From a virus, in IMG/VR virus record IMGVR_UViG_3300031673_012906, positions 1 to 53,541 of that record: 53,541 nt of DNA; one strand, 5' to 3'. The first letter of the stretch is position 1, and each line of letters begins with the position of its first letter. A model generated the notes under the pieces. The model had not been told where the DNA came from. It saw only the letters and a list, made by a program, of their open reading frames with translations, and did no database searches. The position numbers and the translations under genes were made by a program. Positions 14,441-21,735 of this stretch are shown here, piece after piece.

Positions 14441-15193
14441 ATCTTTATTTTTACTTAACTTTCTAAGAGCTTTATCTTTTGCAACCCTAACCGATTCACG
14501 AGTAATGCTCATGTTTTGACCAATAGTTTCCATATTTTGTTTTTCACTATCAATTTCAAACCATGCTTTAATGACCCGCTGCTCTTTTTTATTAAGATTT
14601 GCTTCAAACGCCTTATCTAATTTTTCTTTTAAGTTTTTTTTATTTAGTTTTTCATCTGGGTCGTTTGAACTATTTGGATCTTCCAAAAAATCAGCCATCG
14701 TCAGATTAGAGTTATGATATAATTTTTTATCCAGTGATACCCCACCTATCATTGTATTTAAGGCGTTGTTAACTTCTTCTGTGTATTTGTTCATGTTAAC
14801 AGCTTTTTGAATTCTCATATGTACATGAAAAGGAAACCGTACAGGACATTCCAAATCTTGCATGCTGGATATGATGGATTGTTTAATCCAATAAACGCCG
14901 TATGAGATGAATTTAATGGGATATTTTTCATATTCATACTTATCAATGGATACAAACAACCCAAGTAAGCCATATGAAACTAATTCCTTCAGTGCCATGT
15001 GAGGGAATTTCTTACTGTAACTCATGGCAACCTTAACTACGAACTTCATATTATGAGCCACAATATGGTTTCGTATCTTTCTCTTAACTTCCTTGGAAGT
15101 TGTTTGATTATACATTTTAAAGAGACTTTTTTCTTCTTTATCGCCTAAGACCCTATGATCCCGGAAACGATAATAATTGTTCATTGAAAGCAT
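14408..15193 (-). CDS. RNA polymerase sigma factor, sigma70 superfamily
   Basis: 261 residues. Residues about 45-135 match sigma region 2 (N-H-I-V-A-H-N-M-K-F-V-V-K-V-A, then G-L-L-G-L-F-x-S-I-D-K-Y and Y-W-I-K-Q-S-I). Residues about 200-255 match region 4, including a helix-turn-helix (M-E-T-I-G-Q-N-M-S-I-T-R-E-S-V-R). Region 1 is absent. It would redirect host RNA polymerase to phage promoters. The TATAAACT or TTATTTATATTTT elements in this window are candidate targets. GGAGTGGT precedes the ATG. Confidence 0.88.
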   Translation of the reverse strand: MLSMNNYYRFRDHRVLGDKEEKSLFKMYNQTTSKEVKRKIRNHIVAHNMKFVVKVAMSYSKKFPHMALKELVSYGLLGLFVSIDKYEYEKYPIKFISYGVYWIKQSIISSMQDLECPVRFPFHVHMRIQKAVNMNKYTEEVNNALNTMIGGVSLDKKLYHNSNLTMADFLEDPNSSNDPDEKLNKKNLKEKLDKAFEANLNKKEQRVIKAWFEIDSEKQNMETIGQNMSITRESVRVAKDKALRKLSKNKDLKEIFADAFA

Positions 15194-15335
15194 ACCACTC
15201 CATTCAATTAAATTATTAGTAAGACAACTATAGAAATATAAAACAAAGTAAATGGAAACGCAAGTTTTTTTTTAGAAATGATAATTTTTTTTATATAAAT
15301 TTTTTTTCCTATGTCAATGTATACATTTAATTAAT

Positions 15336-15866
15336 TTATATTCTTGTGTGATCAAATTCCCGGACAACTTTTAAAAATGCTTCGGCGTTTCCTTTTGCAT
15401 CGTCAACGGGATGATGGGTGTGTTTTGTTTTTCTAAGGCGACTAATTTTACTTTTCATATTTTTTGTTCCCCCCTTGTATAAATCATTTATATTTCGGGA
15501 AGTGTGGCCAAATGGATTTAACCCCATATATCTCCAGAAATAATAATTTATAAACTGCCAATCAAAACCATTATTATCGGCAATGAATAAAGGCTTTCCT
15601 GTTTTATAATCATTGTTGGCCATAATCCAATCATAAAAATCTCTTATAACTTTTTTTGGTTCGGGGAATGCTAGTGTTTGCTCCCTGCTATGCCCGGAGA
15701 CAGACAATGCTTTTGGAATATAAACCTCTGAAATTGGCTTTAATTGCCCATAAAAGGTTTTATTCAACTTTTTTTCACTATCAATAATAACAGCTCCAAA
15801 AGAAACCATCGAATAAATACCCGGACAAGGCCCATCTGCTTCTATATCTACGCTAAAGTAGCTCAT
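15336..15866 (-). CDS. DEDDh 3'-5' exonuclease (DnaQ-like)
   Basis: 176 residues. Exo I is V-D-I-E-A-D-G (Asp7, Glu9), Exo II A-D-N-N-G-F-D-W (Asp97/Asp102), and Exo III H-H-P-V-D-D-A-K-G-N (His151/152, Asp155/156). All DEDDh residues are present. It is a single-domain exonuclease without polymerase. A role in RNA turnover, DNA repair or proofreading cannot be told apart from sequence. Confidence 0.88.
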   Translation of the reverse strand: MSYFSVDIEADGPCPGIYSMVSFGAVIIDSEKKLNKTFYGQLKPISEVYIPKALSVSGHSREQTLAFPEPKKVIRDFYDWIMANNDYKTGKPLFIADNNGFDWQFINYYFWRYMGLNPFGHTSRNINDLYKGGTKNMKSKISRLRKTKHTHHPVDDAKGNAEAFLKVVREFDHTRI

Positions 15867-15966
15867 TTTGATACCCAGTTGAAAAAAAACTTACTTGATT
15901 TTTTTTAAAATAATACTTTTATGGTTTTTAATATAAATAATTTAGATTTAAATGGGTGTAAATAAC

Positions 15967-15975
15967 TATAAACTT
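15967..15975 (+). promoter_or_regulatory. TATAAACTT late-promoter-like element
   Basis: Sense-oriented TATAAACTT ending 8 bases before the ATG at 15984. No Shine-Dalgarno is visible, so the message may be leaderless. Confidence 0.45.
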
Positions 15976-15983
15976 TATTTTGA

Positions 15984-16598
15984 ATGCAAAATTATAGCCA
16001 CCCATTTGTTAAATATGTCAGACACGAATGCAGACGATACGGTTGTAAATTAAAACTAATTTATAAATCTGAACTTGTGGATGATGACAATTCAATTTAC
16101 AGTGGGCATTTTTTAGATGATCCTTTAGAGCTTGTGGTTGCTACAAGGGTTTTATATACTACGTTTTTATCAACGCTGGTACATGAATATTCCCACATGG
16201 AACAATGGCGAGACAAATCCAAATACTATGTTCAAGGGTATCGTGGATGGGATTCATGGGATATAATGAATCGCTGGCTACAAGGACACGAATTTAAACG
16301 AACCACCATAAATCGCTCAATTAATGTAATTAGAAACTGTGAGGTAGATTGTGAAAGACGTGCAATTAAAAACATAAAAAAATTTAATATTCCGGTTAAT
16401 ATTAAAAGTTACTGCCAAAAGGCAAATGTGTACATCTATTTTCACAATTATATCAAAAAAACAAGGGTGTGGGATTGTAAGAAGGAACCAAATGACTGTC
16501 CTCAAATTTTAAAAGCCATGCCGGATAACTTGGATGGTGATTATTCTAAAATGCCAAGAAAAATAATGAGATTATATAAAAAATATGTCAGACCATAA
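15984..16598 (+). CDS. Putative zinc metallopeptidase (HExxH)
   Basis: 204 residues. H-E-Y-S-H at 67-71 in T-L-V-H-E-Y-S-H-M-E-Q-W is a zincin motif, with a later E-V-D-C-E-R segment (about 114-119) that could supply the third ligand. The rest is rich in aromatic and basic residues. No signal peptide, so it acts in the cell or virion. The family is frequent in large phages with unknown substrates. It overlaps the convergent 16572 gene by 27 bases. Confidence 0.75.
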   Translation: MQNYSHPFVKYVRHECRRYGCKLKLIYKSELVDDDNSIYSGHFLDDPLELVVATRVLYTTFLSTLVHEYSHMEQWRDKSKYYVQGYRGWDSWDIMNRWLQGHEFKRTTINRSINVIRNCEVDCERRAIKNIKKFNIPVNIKSYCQKANVYIYFHNYIKKTRVWDCKKEPNDCPQILKAMPDNLDGDYSKMPRKIMRLYKKYVRP

Positions 16599-16802
16599 AT
16601 TTTTTATATACCTGAAGAACTTTTTAATCTTTTGAACCCTATCATATTTTTTTCTGAAATTCGCAGCATACCTTGTAACCCATTTTGAAACAAGTTCTTC
16701 TTTTGAATAATATTTCCCACGATTACGCTTTTTTTTAACGTATTTTTGGATTGCATTAATTTCCACAGCGATATACTTAGCAAAATCACTACTTTCTTTC
16801 AT
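16572..16802 (-). CDS. Small basic protein of unknown function
   Basis: 76 residues, very Lys/Arg/Tyr-rich and helical. A GGGGGTG Shine-Dalgarno precedes the ATG, which is why this frame is preferred over an overlapping frame at 16604-16789. High positive charge suggests nucleic-acid binding. Confidence 0.55.
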   Translation of the reverse strand: MKESSDFAKYIAVEINAIQKYVKKKRNRGKYYSKEELVSKWVTRYAANFRKKYDRVQKIKKFFRYIKNLWSDIFFI

Positions 16803-16831
16803 GATGATGCACCCCCTTATAAGATACTAAT

Positions 16832-16840
16832 AAGTTTATA
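16832..16840 (-). promoter_or_regulatory. TATAAACTT late-promoter-like element
   Basis: Sense-oriented TATAAACTT 30 bases before the ATG at 16802. Confidence 0.45.
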
Positions 16841-16861
16841 TAAAACTATTTTACTGGTAAT

Positions 16862-17158
16862 ATGCTAAAGATTTTCCTGAAACACTGTATCTTTGAAATT
16901 TGCATAAAATTGCTGTTTGATAATATTGAAAAAAATTTTAAGGCTGTGAGTAATGAAAAGGAAAAGTTACTTCAACAGTATTACAACTTGATGACCAGAT
17001 ACACTAACAACCGTGGAGAAGCTATGGTAACCTATGAATATTTTAGACACGAACATCGGGATTTGACTGAATTGGGCCTAGTTGTAGAGTGTGCCAGTAT
17101 ATTAGAAATAATGGAAGGTGGTATATTTATGGATGATAGTTTTGAAGATGATTTTTAA
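16862..17158 (+). CDS. Hypothetical protein
   Basis: 98 residues, helical, with an N-terminal Cys-containing hydrophobic stretch and an acidic tail (D-D-S-F-E-D-D-F). It overlaps the end of the convergent Nudix gene by 32 bases. No family recognised. Confidence 0.55.
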   Translation: MLKIFLKHCIFEICIKLLFDNIEKNFKAVSNEKEKLLQQYYNLMTRYTNNRGEAMVTYEYFRHEHRDLTELGLVVECASILEIMEGGIFMDDSFEDDF

Positions 17159-17594
17159 TTATTTGCATGGCATTTGCATCTTTGAATATTTTTTTAAACC
17201 CGGAATGTAAATTGATGTAAGGTATCTCTGATAATCGATACCAGTTATAATCTAAATGTTCATGATTCAAAACTGCTTCAACTTCATTACTAACAATACC
17301 CAAAAAATTATAAAATTTGAAGTCCTTATCTTCCCCTTTGTTATTTTCTTCAGTATATATCGGATTCTCAATAATTTTTTCTGGTCGTAATTCTGCTTCT
17401 TCGTTCATTTCCCTTAAAGCAGCTTGTAAAGCTGTTTCACCGTGTTGCATATGTCCACCAAAGTTACACCATGTTTCCGGCTCATGTTCGCTCTCTGGGC
17501 TTCTCAGACCTAATAGAAGTCTTCTACTTACTGGACATAATAATGTGATTCCCGCCCCAGTATTTTTTATATCATTACCAACGGTTTCTTTCAT
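17127..17594 (-). CDS. Nudix hydrolase
   Basis: 155 residues. The Nudix box runs G-G-H-M-Q-H-G-E-T (about 45-53) through R-E-M-N-E-E-A-E-L (about 61-69), with the catalytic R-E-x-x-E-E intact. Family members hydrolyse nucleoside diphosphates linked to another moiety. The substrate is unknown; candidates include oxidised nucleotides, ADP-ribose or capped RNA ends. It is separate from the NrtR-like Nudix protein at 29884. Two bases separate it from the 17596 gene. Confidence 0.87.
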   Translation of the reverse strand: MKETVGNDIKNTGAGITLLCPVSRRLLLGLRSPESEHEPETWCNFGGHMQHGETALQAALREMNEEAELRPEKIIENPIYTEENNKGEDKDFKFYNFLGIVSNEVEAVLNHEHLDYNWYRLSEIPYINLHSGFKKIFKDANAMQIIKNHLQNYHP

Positions 17595-17595
17595 G

Positions 17596-17922
17596 TTAAT
17601 TATCTACCTGTTTGGCATTTACATCCACTAATTCGAATTTTCTCCAATTGGATGTACGGATGATTATTGTTTCATCTTTATCTATGATGTATAATTCAGT
17701 TCTTCTTAAACCTATTTTTTTAATTTTTGCTTTTTTCCCACCATAATAAATCAAACTACCCCGCCCAAATATGTCCGTTTTGAGCAATACAAATTCAAAT
17801 ACCATGGTAGCTACGTGCTTTATCAATCCCATTAAAACAAATGAGATAATAAATATCGCAATAACTTTCCATAAATGTGCGTTTACTAGCTGTTCAGATA
17901 ATTGTATGATTTCATTATTCAT
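17596..17922 (-). CDS. Predicted membrane protein
   Basis: 108 residues with one strong membrane helix (about 18-36) and a second weaker hydrophobic stretch (about 38-50), then a basic beta-rich domain. TATAAACT precedes it. Unknown function. Confidence 0.6.
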   Translation of the reverse strand: MNNEIIQLSEQLVNAHLWKVIAIFIISFVLMGLIKHVATMVFEFVLLKTDIFGRGSLIYYGGKKAKIKKIGLRRTELYIIDKDETIIIRTSNWRKFELVDVNAKQVDN

Positions 17923-17928
17923 ACAATG

Positions 17929-17936
17929 AGTTTATA
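17929..17936 (-). promoter_or_regulatory. TATAAACT late-promoter-like element
   Basis: Sense-oriented TATAAACT 7 bases before the ATG at 17922. Confidence 0.45.
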
Positions 17937-17938
17937 AC

Positions 17939-18580
17939 TTAAAATTTGTAATCAAAAAAATCTATGAATTTTTGGTTTTTAAGTTTTACGTTTTCTTTTG
18001 ATTCAGCATCATAATATTCTTGATATGGTATTTTTCGATTGCTGTTTTTCTTATGGGGGAGTTTAGTAACAGTATGGTTAATATTTAGTTTTTTTAATAC
18101 CGTGTTAATATCTTTATGTAGGTGTTCAAAACGAACGTAATAATCCATACAAAACTTATTATTTACTATTATATGGTCGTATTTATATACAGAATGTTTA
18201 GAAAAAATTTTGAAGCTTTTTCTTAGTTCATCTATGGTAAAATTATCCAATTTTGATTTATGTTTGAAATGAAAAGCGGAAACCATTAAATCCCAAGGGT
18301 TCCTTATGTTTGCAATTTTAAAATAATTGTTAAATATTCTCCCACCAACTAATTTTTTTATTTTTTTAGCTTCTATGTGATTTCTAAATAATATTTTACC
18401 ACCTTTAATTGCATTTTTAGGTTTATTTATGATTACTGCTTTTTTATCACTTATCGCTCCCCTACAACCTATTATATCCTTTTCGTTATCACAAAATTTT
18501 TCAAAAATAATTTCGGTGGACGTTCCCGCTGTTTTGAACGTTTTTACAAAAATGAATTTATGATTATGTGATAACAGCAT
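17939..18580 (-). CDS. Sulfotransferase-family protein
   Basis: 213 residues. The 5'-phosphosulfate-binding motif is F-V-K-T-F-K-T-A-G-T-S (about 11-21) and the 3'-phosphate motif is I-R-N-P-W-D-L-M-V-S-A (about 91-101), as in the Sulfotransfer_2 group. It would move sulfate from PAPS to a sugar or other hydroxyl. Its start shares the TAATG junction with the phoH stop. A second, different sulfotransferase lies at 47035-47766. Target could be a host-surface or virion glycan. Confidence 0.82.
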   Translation of the reverse strand: MLLSHNHKFIFVKTFKTAGTSTEIIFEKFCDNEKDIIGCRGAISDKKAVIINKPKNAIKGGKILFRNHIEAKKIKKLVGGRIFNNYFKIANIRNPWDLMVSAFHFKHKSKLDNFTIDELRKSFKIFSKHSVYKYDHIIVNNKFCMDYYVRFEHLHKDINTVLKKLNINHTVTKLPHKKNSNRKIPYQEYYDAESKENVKLKNQKFIDFFDYKF

Positions 18581-19332
18581 TATGATGGATCTCTGTTAGA
18601 TTGAACTGAGCTTCTGAATGTATCTTTCTCATATCTTATGATTATATCTTTTATTAATCGATGACGAACGATATCATTTTCAGTTAGTGTTATAAAACCA
18701 ATTCCTTTTACATCGTTGAGTATTTTTTGCGCATGCCTGAACCCAGACCTTAAATTACGGTTTAAATCCGATTGTGAAGAATCGCCTGTAATAACAACCT
18801 TACTATCTTTTCCCAAACGAGTTAAAAACATTTTCATCTGAGAAATTTTCATATTTTGGGATTCATCAGAAATAATAAATGAGTTATCCAGCGTGATTCC
18901 TCTCATGTATGCAAGGGGACATATTTCTATGTGTTTGTCCCAATCAAAATCAGTTTGTTCACTATCATCAACTTTTTTCTTTTTCTTCCTACCATTACCA
19001 TTTTTTTCAGGCTTCAATTTATTGATGCTATCAAAGATAGGTTTCATAAATGGTGCTATTTTTTCATCTAAAGAACCCGGAAGGAAACCTAATGCTTCTC
19101 CTGATTCAACCGCTGGTCTTGTTATGATAAGTCTATCATACCGTCTCTCTTTTAAAGCGTTGATAGCTTTACATATGGACAAAAAAGTTTTGCCTGTCCC
19201 GGCAGGGCCATTAACAAATAAAATATCATAATCGTTGATGGCATTTATTAATTCATACTGTCCTTGGGTTTTTGCCTTAATGGGAGTACCATTTCTATCA
19301 TAAATAATTGGTTGGCCAAATTGTTTTATCAT
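18580..19332 (-). CDS. phoH: PhoH-like ATPase
   Basis: 250 residues. Walker A is G-P-A-G-T-G-K-T (42-49), Walker B is I-I-S-D-E-S-Q-N (about 153-160), with the R-P-x-V-E-S-G-E-A-L-G-F-L-P-G segment typical of PhoH. A Lys-rich insertion (about 113-120) interrupts the domain. It is an ATPase, possibly RNA helicase-like, and a hallmark gene of many phages. It overlaps the dCMP deaminase gene by 4 bases and the sulfotransferase start by 1. Confidence 0.93.
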   Translation of the reverse strand: MIKQFGQPIIYDRNGTPIKAKTQGQYELINAINDYDILFVNGPAGTGKTFLSICKAINALKERRYDRLIITRPAVESGEALGFLPGSLDEKIAPFMKPIFDSINKLKPEKNGNGRKKKKKVDDSEQTDFDWDKHIEICPLAYMRGITLDNSFIISDESQNMKISQMKMFLTRLGKDSKVVITGDSSQSDLNRNLRSGFRHAQKILNDVKGIGFITLTENDIVRHRLIKDIIIRYEKDTFRSSVQSNRDPS

Positions 19333-19841
19333 TTATTTAGTTCCATGTTTACATTATTAATAATTAGTTCAATATTAGATTGGGCGAGAATAAAATTAAC
19401 TACTTGTGCATCATCTCCTACTGTGCTGGCTGCTTCAAACCAATCTGTTGCCACTATAATTTTTGCGATTTTGAATTTTGCTATTCTCAAGGCACAATGT
19501 TTACAGGGAAGCTGTGTCAGGTACACCGTTGCACCTTTTAACTTTTCTCTATCAGCAAAATCTAAGGCGTTTGCTTCAGCATGGGACATGTAGTTATATT
19601 TATTATCGCTGAAATTAACATATTTATCTTTTTCCTGATAACTTAAATGTTCTATTTCCCTGCTATGGGGAATTGACTTATCGTCCCACCCGGATATCGC
19701 ACCATTATAACCCCATGAAACGGGTGTTCCATCAGCAGCCACAATTATGCAACCTATTTTGGTATTTTCATCTTTAGAAAGTTTAGAAATATTTTTGGCG
19801 ATGTCTAAATAGACACTATCCTTTAATTCGTTTCTCTTCAT
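19329..19841 (-). CDS. Deoxycytidylate deaminase
   Basis: 170 residues. S-H-A-E-A-N-A-L (about 91-98) and L-P-C-K-H-C-A (about 113-119) give the catalytic His-Ala-Glu and zinc Cys pair of the T4-type dCMP deaminase. It converts dCMP to dUMP for dTTP synthesis. The class II reductase at 42.9 kb is its pathway partner. No Shine-Dalgarno; TATATT ends 6 bases before the ATG. Confidence 0.9.
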   Translation of the reverse strand: MKRNELKDSVYLDIAKNISKLSKDENTKIGCIIVAADGTPVSWGYNGAISGWDDKSIPHSREIEHLSYQEKDKYVNFSDNKYNYMSHAEANALDFADREKLKGATVYLTQLPCKHCALRIAKFKIAKIIVATDWFEAASTVGDDAQVVNFILAQSNIELIINNVNMELNK

Positions 19842-19847
19842 AAAAAA

Positions 19848-19858
19848 AATATAAATAA
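19848..19858 (-). promoter_or_regulatory. TTATTTATATT element, 6 nt before a start codon
   Basis: Minus-strand TATATT, six T, then ATG at 19841, in a gap of only 17 bases between two genes. Confidence 0.5.
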
Positions 19859-20437
19859 TTATTCAACGATTTGTGCTGTTATATAACCAATTAATATTAA
19901 TCCCATTATTCCGGTGGCTTTTTTCCATCTTAACTTGGATTTTCTTTCAATTTTATATGTTTTGTATAATTCATTAATATTCTTATTAGATTCCACTACC
20001 GCTGATTTATATAACGTTTCAGCGTTAATTGCTCCACGAATGAAAGATTGTTCAAATTCTTTTCTTACTTTTACCTCAGTTTGTAGGTATTTTCTCCATG
20101 CTTGGTCGTTAATATATAATGCTAAATCACGATAACAGAGCAATGCGCCAGTGTCCAATGCAATTGGGGCGAATACTGGATCTGTACGACTGAATAATGA
20201 ATCAGCGGGGATGCTGTCGGGCATTTTAAGCCTAAGATTCTTTGTAATAAAATCTTCTATGCTATCATTACTCGTGGCACCCTTTATTTCATCTGGAATA
20301 AAACTATCTACTTTATCAACGGCAATAGTTTTCAGTGGAACTGGTTCCCCATCGTCTAATACCGAAACATATGATTTCACTGATGAACAACTAATCAATG
20401 ATAAGAAAAAAATATAAATGAATAAATTTTTAATCAT
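19859..20437 (-). CDS. Lipoprotein with C-terminal membrane helix, spanin-like
   Basis: About 192 residues from the ATG at 20437; two further ATGs at 20449 and 20446 are possible. The N-terminus is a signal peptide ending in L-I-S-C-S-S, a clear lipobox. The extreme C-terminus has a membrane helix (G-I-M-G-L-I-L-I-G-Y-I). An outer-membrane lipid anchor plus an inner-membrane helix is the topology of a unimolecular spanin. It overlaps the coiled-coil membrane gene at 20430, which is followed upstream by a holin-like gene, so the position also fits lysis. Confidence 0.65.
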   Translation of the reverse strand: MIKNLFIYIFFLSLISCSSVKSYVSVLDDGEPVPLKTIAVDKVDSFIPDEIKGATSNDSIEDFITKNLRLKMPDSIPADSLFSRTDPVFAPIALDTGALLCYRDLALYINDQAWRKYLQTEVKVRKEFEQSFIRGAINAETLYKSAVVESNKNINELYKTYKIERKSKLRWKKATGIMGLILIGYITAQIVE

Positions 20438-20762
20438 AACTAACATCATCCCTTTTTGCTAACGAAGCTAATCTGTTTCTTCGTACCGTATTATCTTTAA
20501 TCTGTGCTATTTCTTTTAATTCTTTTTTTACTTCAATATGTTCTTTTTTTGCAGCTACCACTTCAACTACCGCCTTATCAGAAACTTCCTGAAGTTGTTG
20601 TTTTACTTCAGAAAGCCCTTCTTGTAATTTTGTGGATATTTCTACAGTATCTTTTGAATCTTTTTTCCTGAAAAATAAATAATAGGCTATTACAAATATT
20701 GCACCAATAACGATTATGATGTACTTCCACCATTTTTTAAGAAATATCCAAATTGTTTTCAT
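20430..20762 (-). CDS. Rz-like membrane-anchored coiled-coil protein
   Basis: 110 residues. One N-terminal membrane helix (about 13-31) is followed by F-R-K-K and a long Lys/Glu/Val coiled coil (about 40-90). This is the topology of an inner-membrane spanin subunit (i-spanin). It could also be a general phage inner-membrane protein. It lies 3 bases from the holin-like gene. Confidence 0.6.
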   Translation of the reverse strand: MKTIWIFLKKWWKYIIIVIGAIFVIAYYLFFRKKDSKDTVEISTKLQEGLSEVKQQLQEVSDKAVVEVVAAKKEHIEVKKELKEIAQIKDNTVRRNRLASLAKRDDVSYD

Positions 20763-20765
20763 GAT

Positions 20766-21035
20766 TTATCCTTCAGTCATACTTTTCAGTTTACCGATTA
20801 ATTCTTCTGGTAATGTATTCTTTTTGGCTTCAACTATACCATTTATAGCTTTCTTACCTACATATACACCCATTGCTGCTAAAGCAAGGGCCATGTCTTG
20901 TATACTGGCTGATTGCATTGGAACAAATGCAAATTTAACTGCAAACGTTACAACTAGTATGTTTGTTATACTAAGCTGACCAGTTTCGTCAAGTATTCTA
21001 AGAAATGATAGTGCTTTTTTGATTTTGTTAAACAT
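20766..21035 (-). CDS. Holin-like small membrane protein
   Basis: 89 residues. Two hydrophobic segments (about 22-42 and 46-64) flanked by charged ends (K-K-A-L at the start, basic and acidic residues at the end). This is the size and topology of many phage holins. It is first in the group with the two spanin-like genes. No endolysin is recognised nearby. The palindromic TATAAACT element lies upstream. Confidence 0.55.
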   Translation of the reverse strand: MFNKIKKALSFLRILDETGQLSITNILVVTFAVKFAFVPMQSASIQDMALALAAMGVYVGKKAINGIVEAKKNTLPEELIGKLKSMTEG

Positions 21036-21067
21036 AATGTTACCTCAATTGTTAATATATTTTATTT

Positions 21068-21081
21068 AAGTTTATAAACTT
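21068..21081. promoter_or_regulatory. Palindromic AAGTTTATAAACTT, divergent late-promoter-like element
   Basis: A perfect 14-base palindrome with TATAAACTT on both strands, between the holin-like gene and the 21088 gene. It can serve both directions. Confidence 0.55.
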
Positions 21082-21087
21082 CATATT

Positions 21088-21525
21088 ATGGGCGTATTAA
21101 TCGGTGTACCAGCAAAACAATGTGTTTCACGAAAATGGGGCGAAGGCCAGAAATTTGTAATTAAAGACGAAGTTAAAAGAATTACGAACGCAAATAACTG
21201 TCCAGCAAACCAATGTTACAAAGGCCATCCGGTATTCTTAAAAAAGAAACCATGCGATTCTCAGGATTTTATTAGAAGGGGGCGCAGCATTGCACCAGAT
21301 AGTGATGTAAAGAAAGTGGCTAAGACCTTCTTAGTAGGAAATAATCAATTCCGAAAGTATATATTTGAAGACGGTTCGGTGATGGTGGCACCAAAAGGAT
21401 ATTTAATGACCGGAGCTAAAAATAATGGAGATGCAAAACAAGGTATAAATACCGTGTTTTGCCCAAAAGGTGAATCTAAAGAAAATGCTGGATTTATTAT
21501 AAACGCCAATCACATAAATGTGTAA
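21088..21525 (+). CDS. Hypothetical protein
   Basis: 145 residues, basic, with Cys at several positions (N-N-C-P-A-N-Q-C-Y-K-G) and a Gly/Lys-rich C-terminal half. No signal peptide, membrane helix or lysin motif. It starts 7 bases after a TATAAACT element. Convergent with a small membrane gene. Confidence 0.6.
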   Translation: MGVLIGVPAKQCVSRKWGEGQKFVIKDEVKRITNANNCPANQCYKGHPVFLKKKPCDSQDFIRRGRSIAPDSDVKKVAKTFLVGNNQFRKYIFEDGSVMVAPKGYLMTGAKNNGDAKQGINTVFCPKGESKENAGFIINANHINV

Positions 21526-21535
21526 TTGACTGACG

Positions 21536-21709
21536 TTATTTAGGAGTTTTTAAAATTGTTAAAGCTTTTATAAATAACACTTTCGCCCAATAAAAGGGAA
21601 CCATTTCATTTTTAAACTGATTGGGATCTTTATATGATTCCAGAAATTTGTATTTGACAAAAACCACTGCATATTGAATTACCAACGCTAATAAAATAAG
21701 TTTAATCAT
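21536..21709 (-). CDS. 57-residue small membrane protein
   Basis: ATG at 21709 with a strong AAGGAGAAAG Shine-Dalgarno; stop at 21536. An N-terminal hydrophobic helix (about 2-18) is followed by a polar region and a second hydrophobic stretch (about 39-53). Function unknown. Confidence 0.6.
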   Translation of the reverse strand: MIKLILLALVIQYAVVFVKYKFLESYKDPNQFKNEMVPFYWAKVLFIKALTILKTPK

Positions 21710-21735
21710 TTCTTTCTCCTTGTTTTCTAATTGGT

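Noticed and set aside
16604-16789. Alternative frame inside the 16572-16802 gene
   Set aside because: The chosen frame has GGGGGTG before its ATG and a longer product; the alternative has no Shine-Dalgarno.
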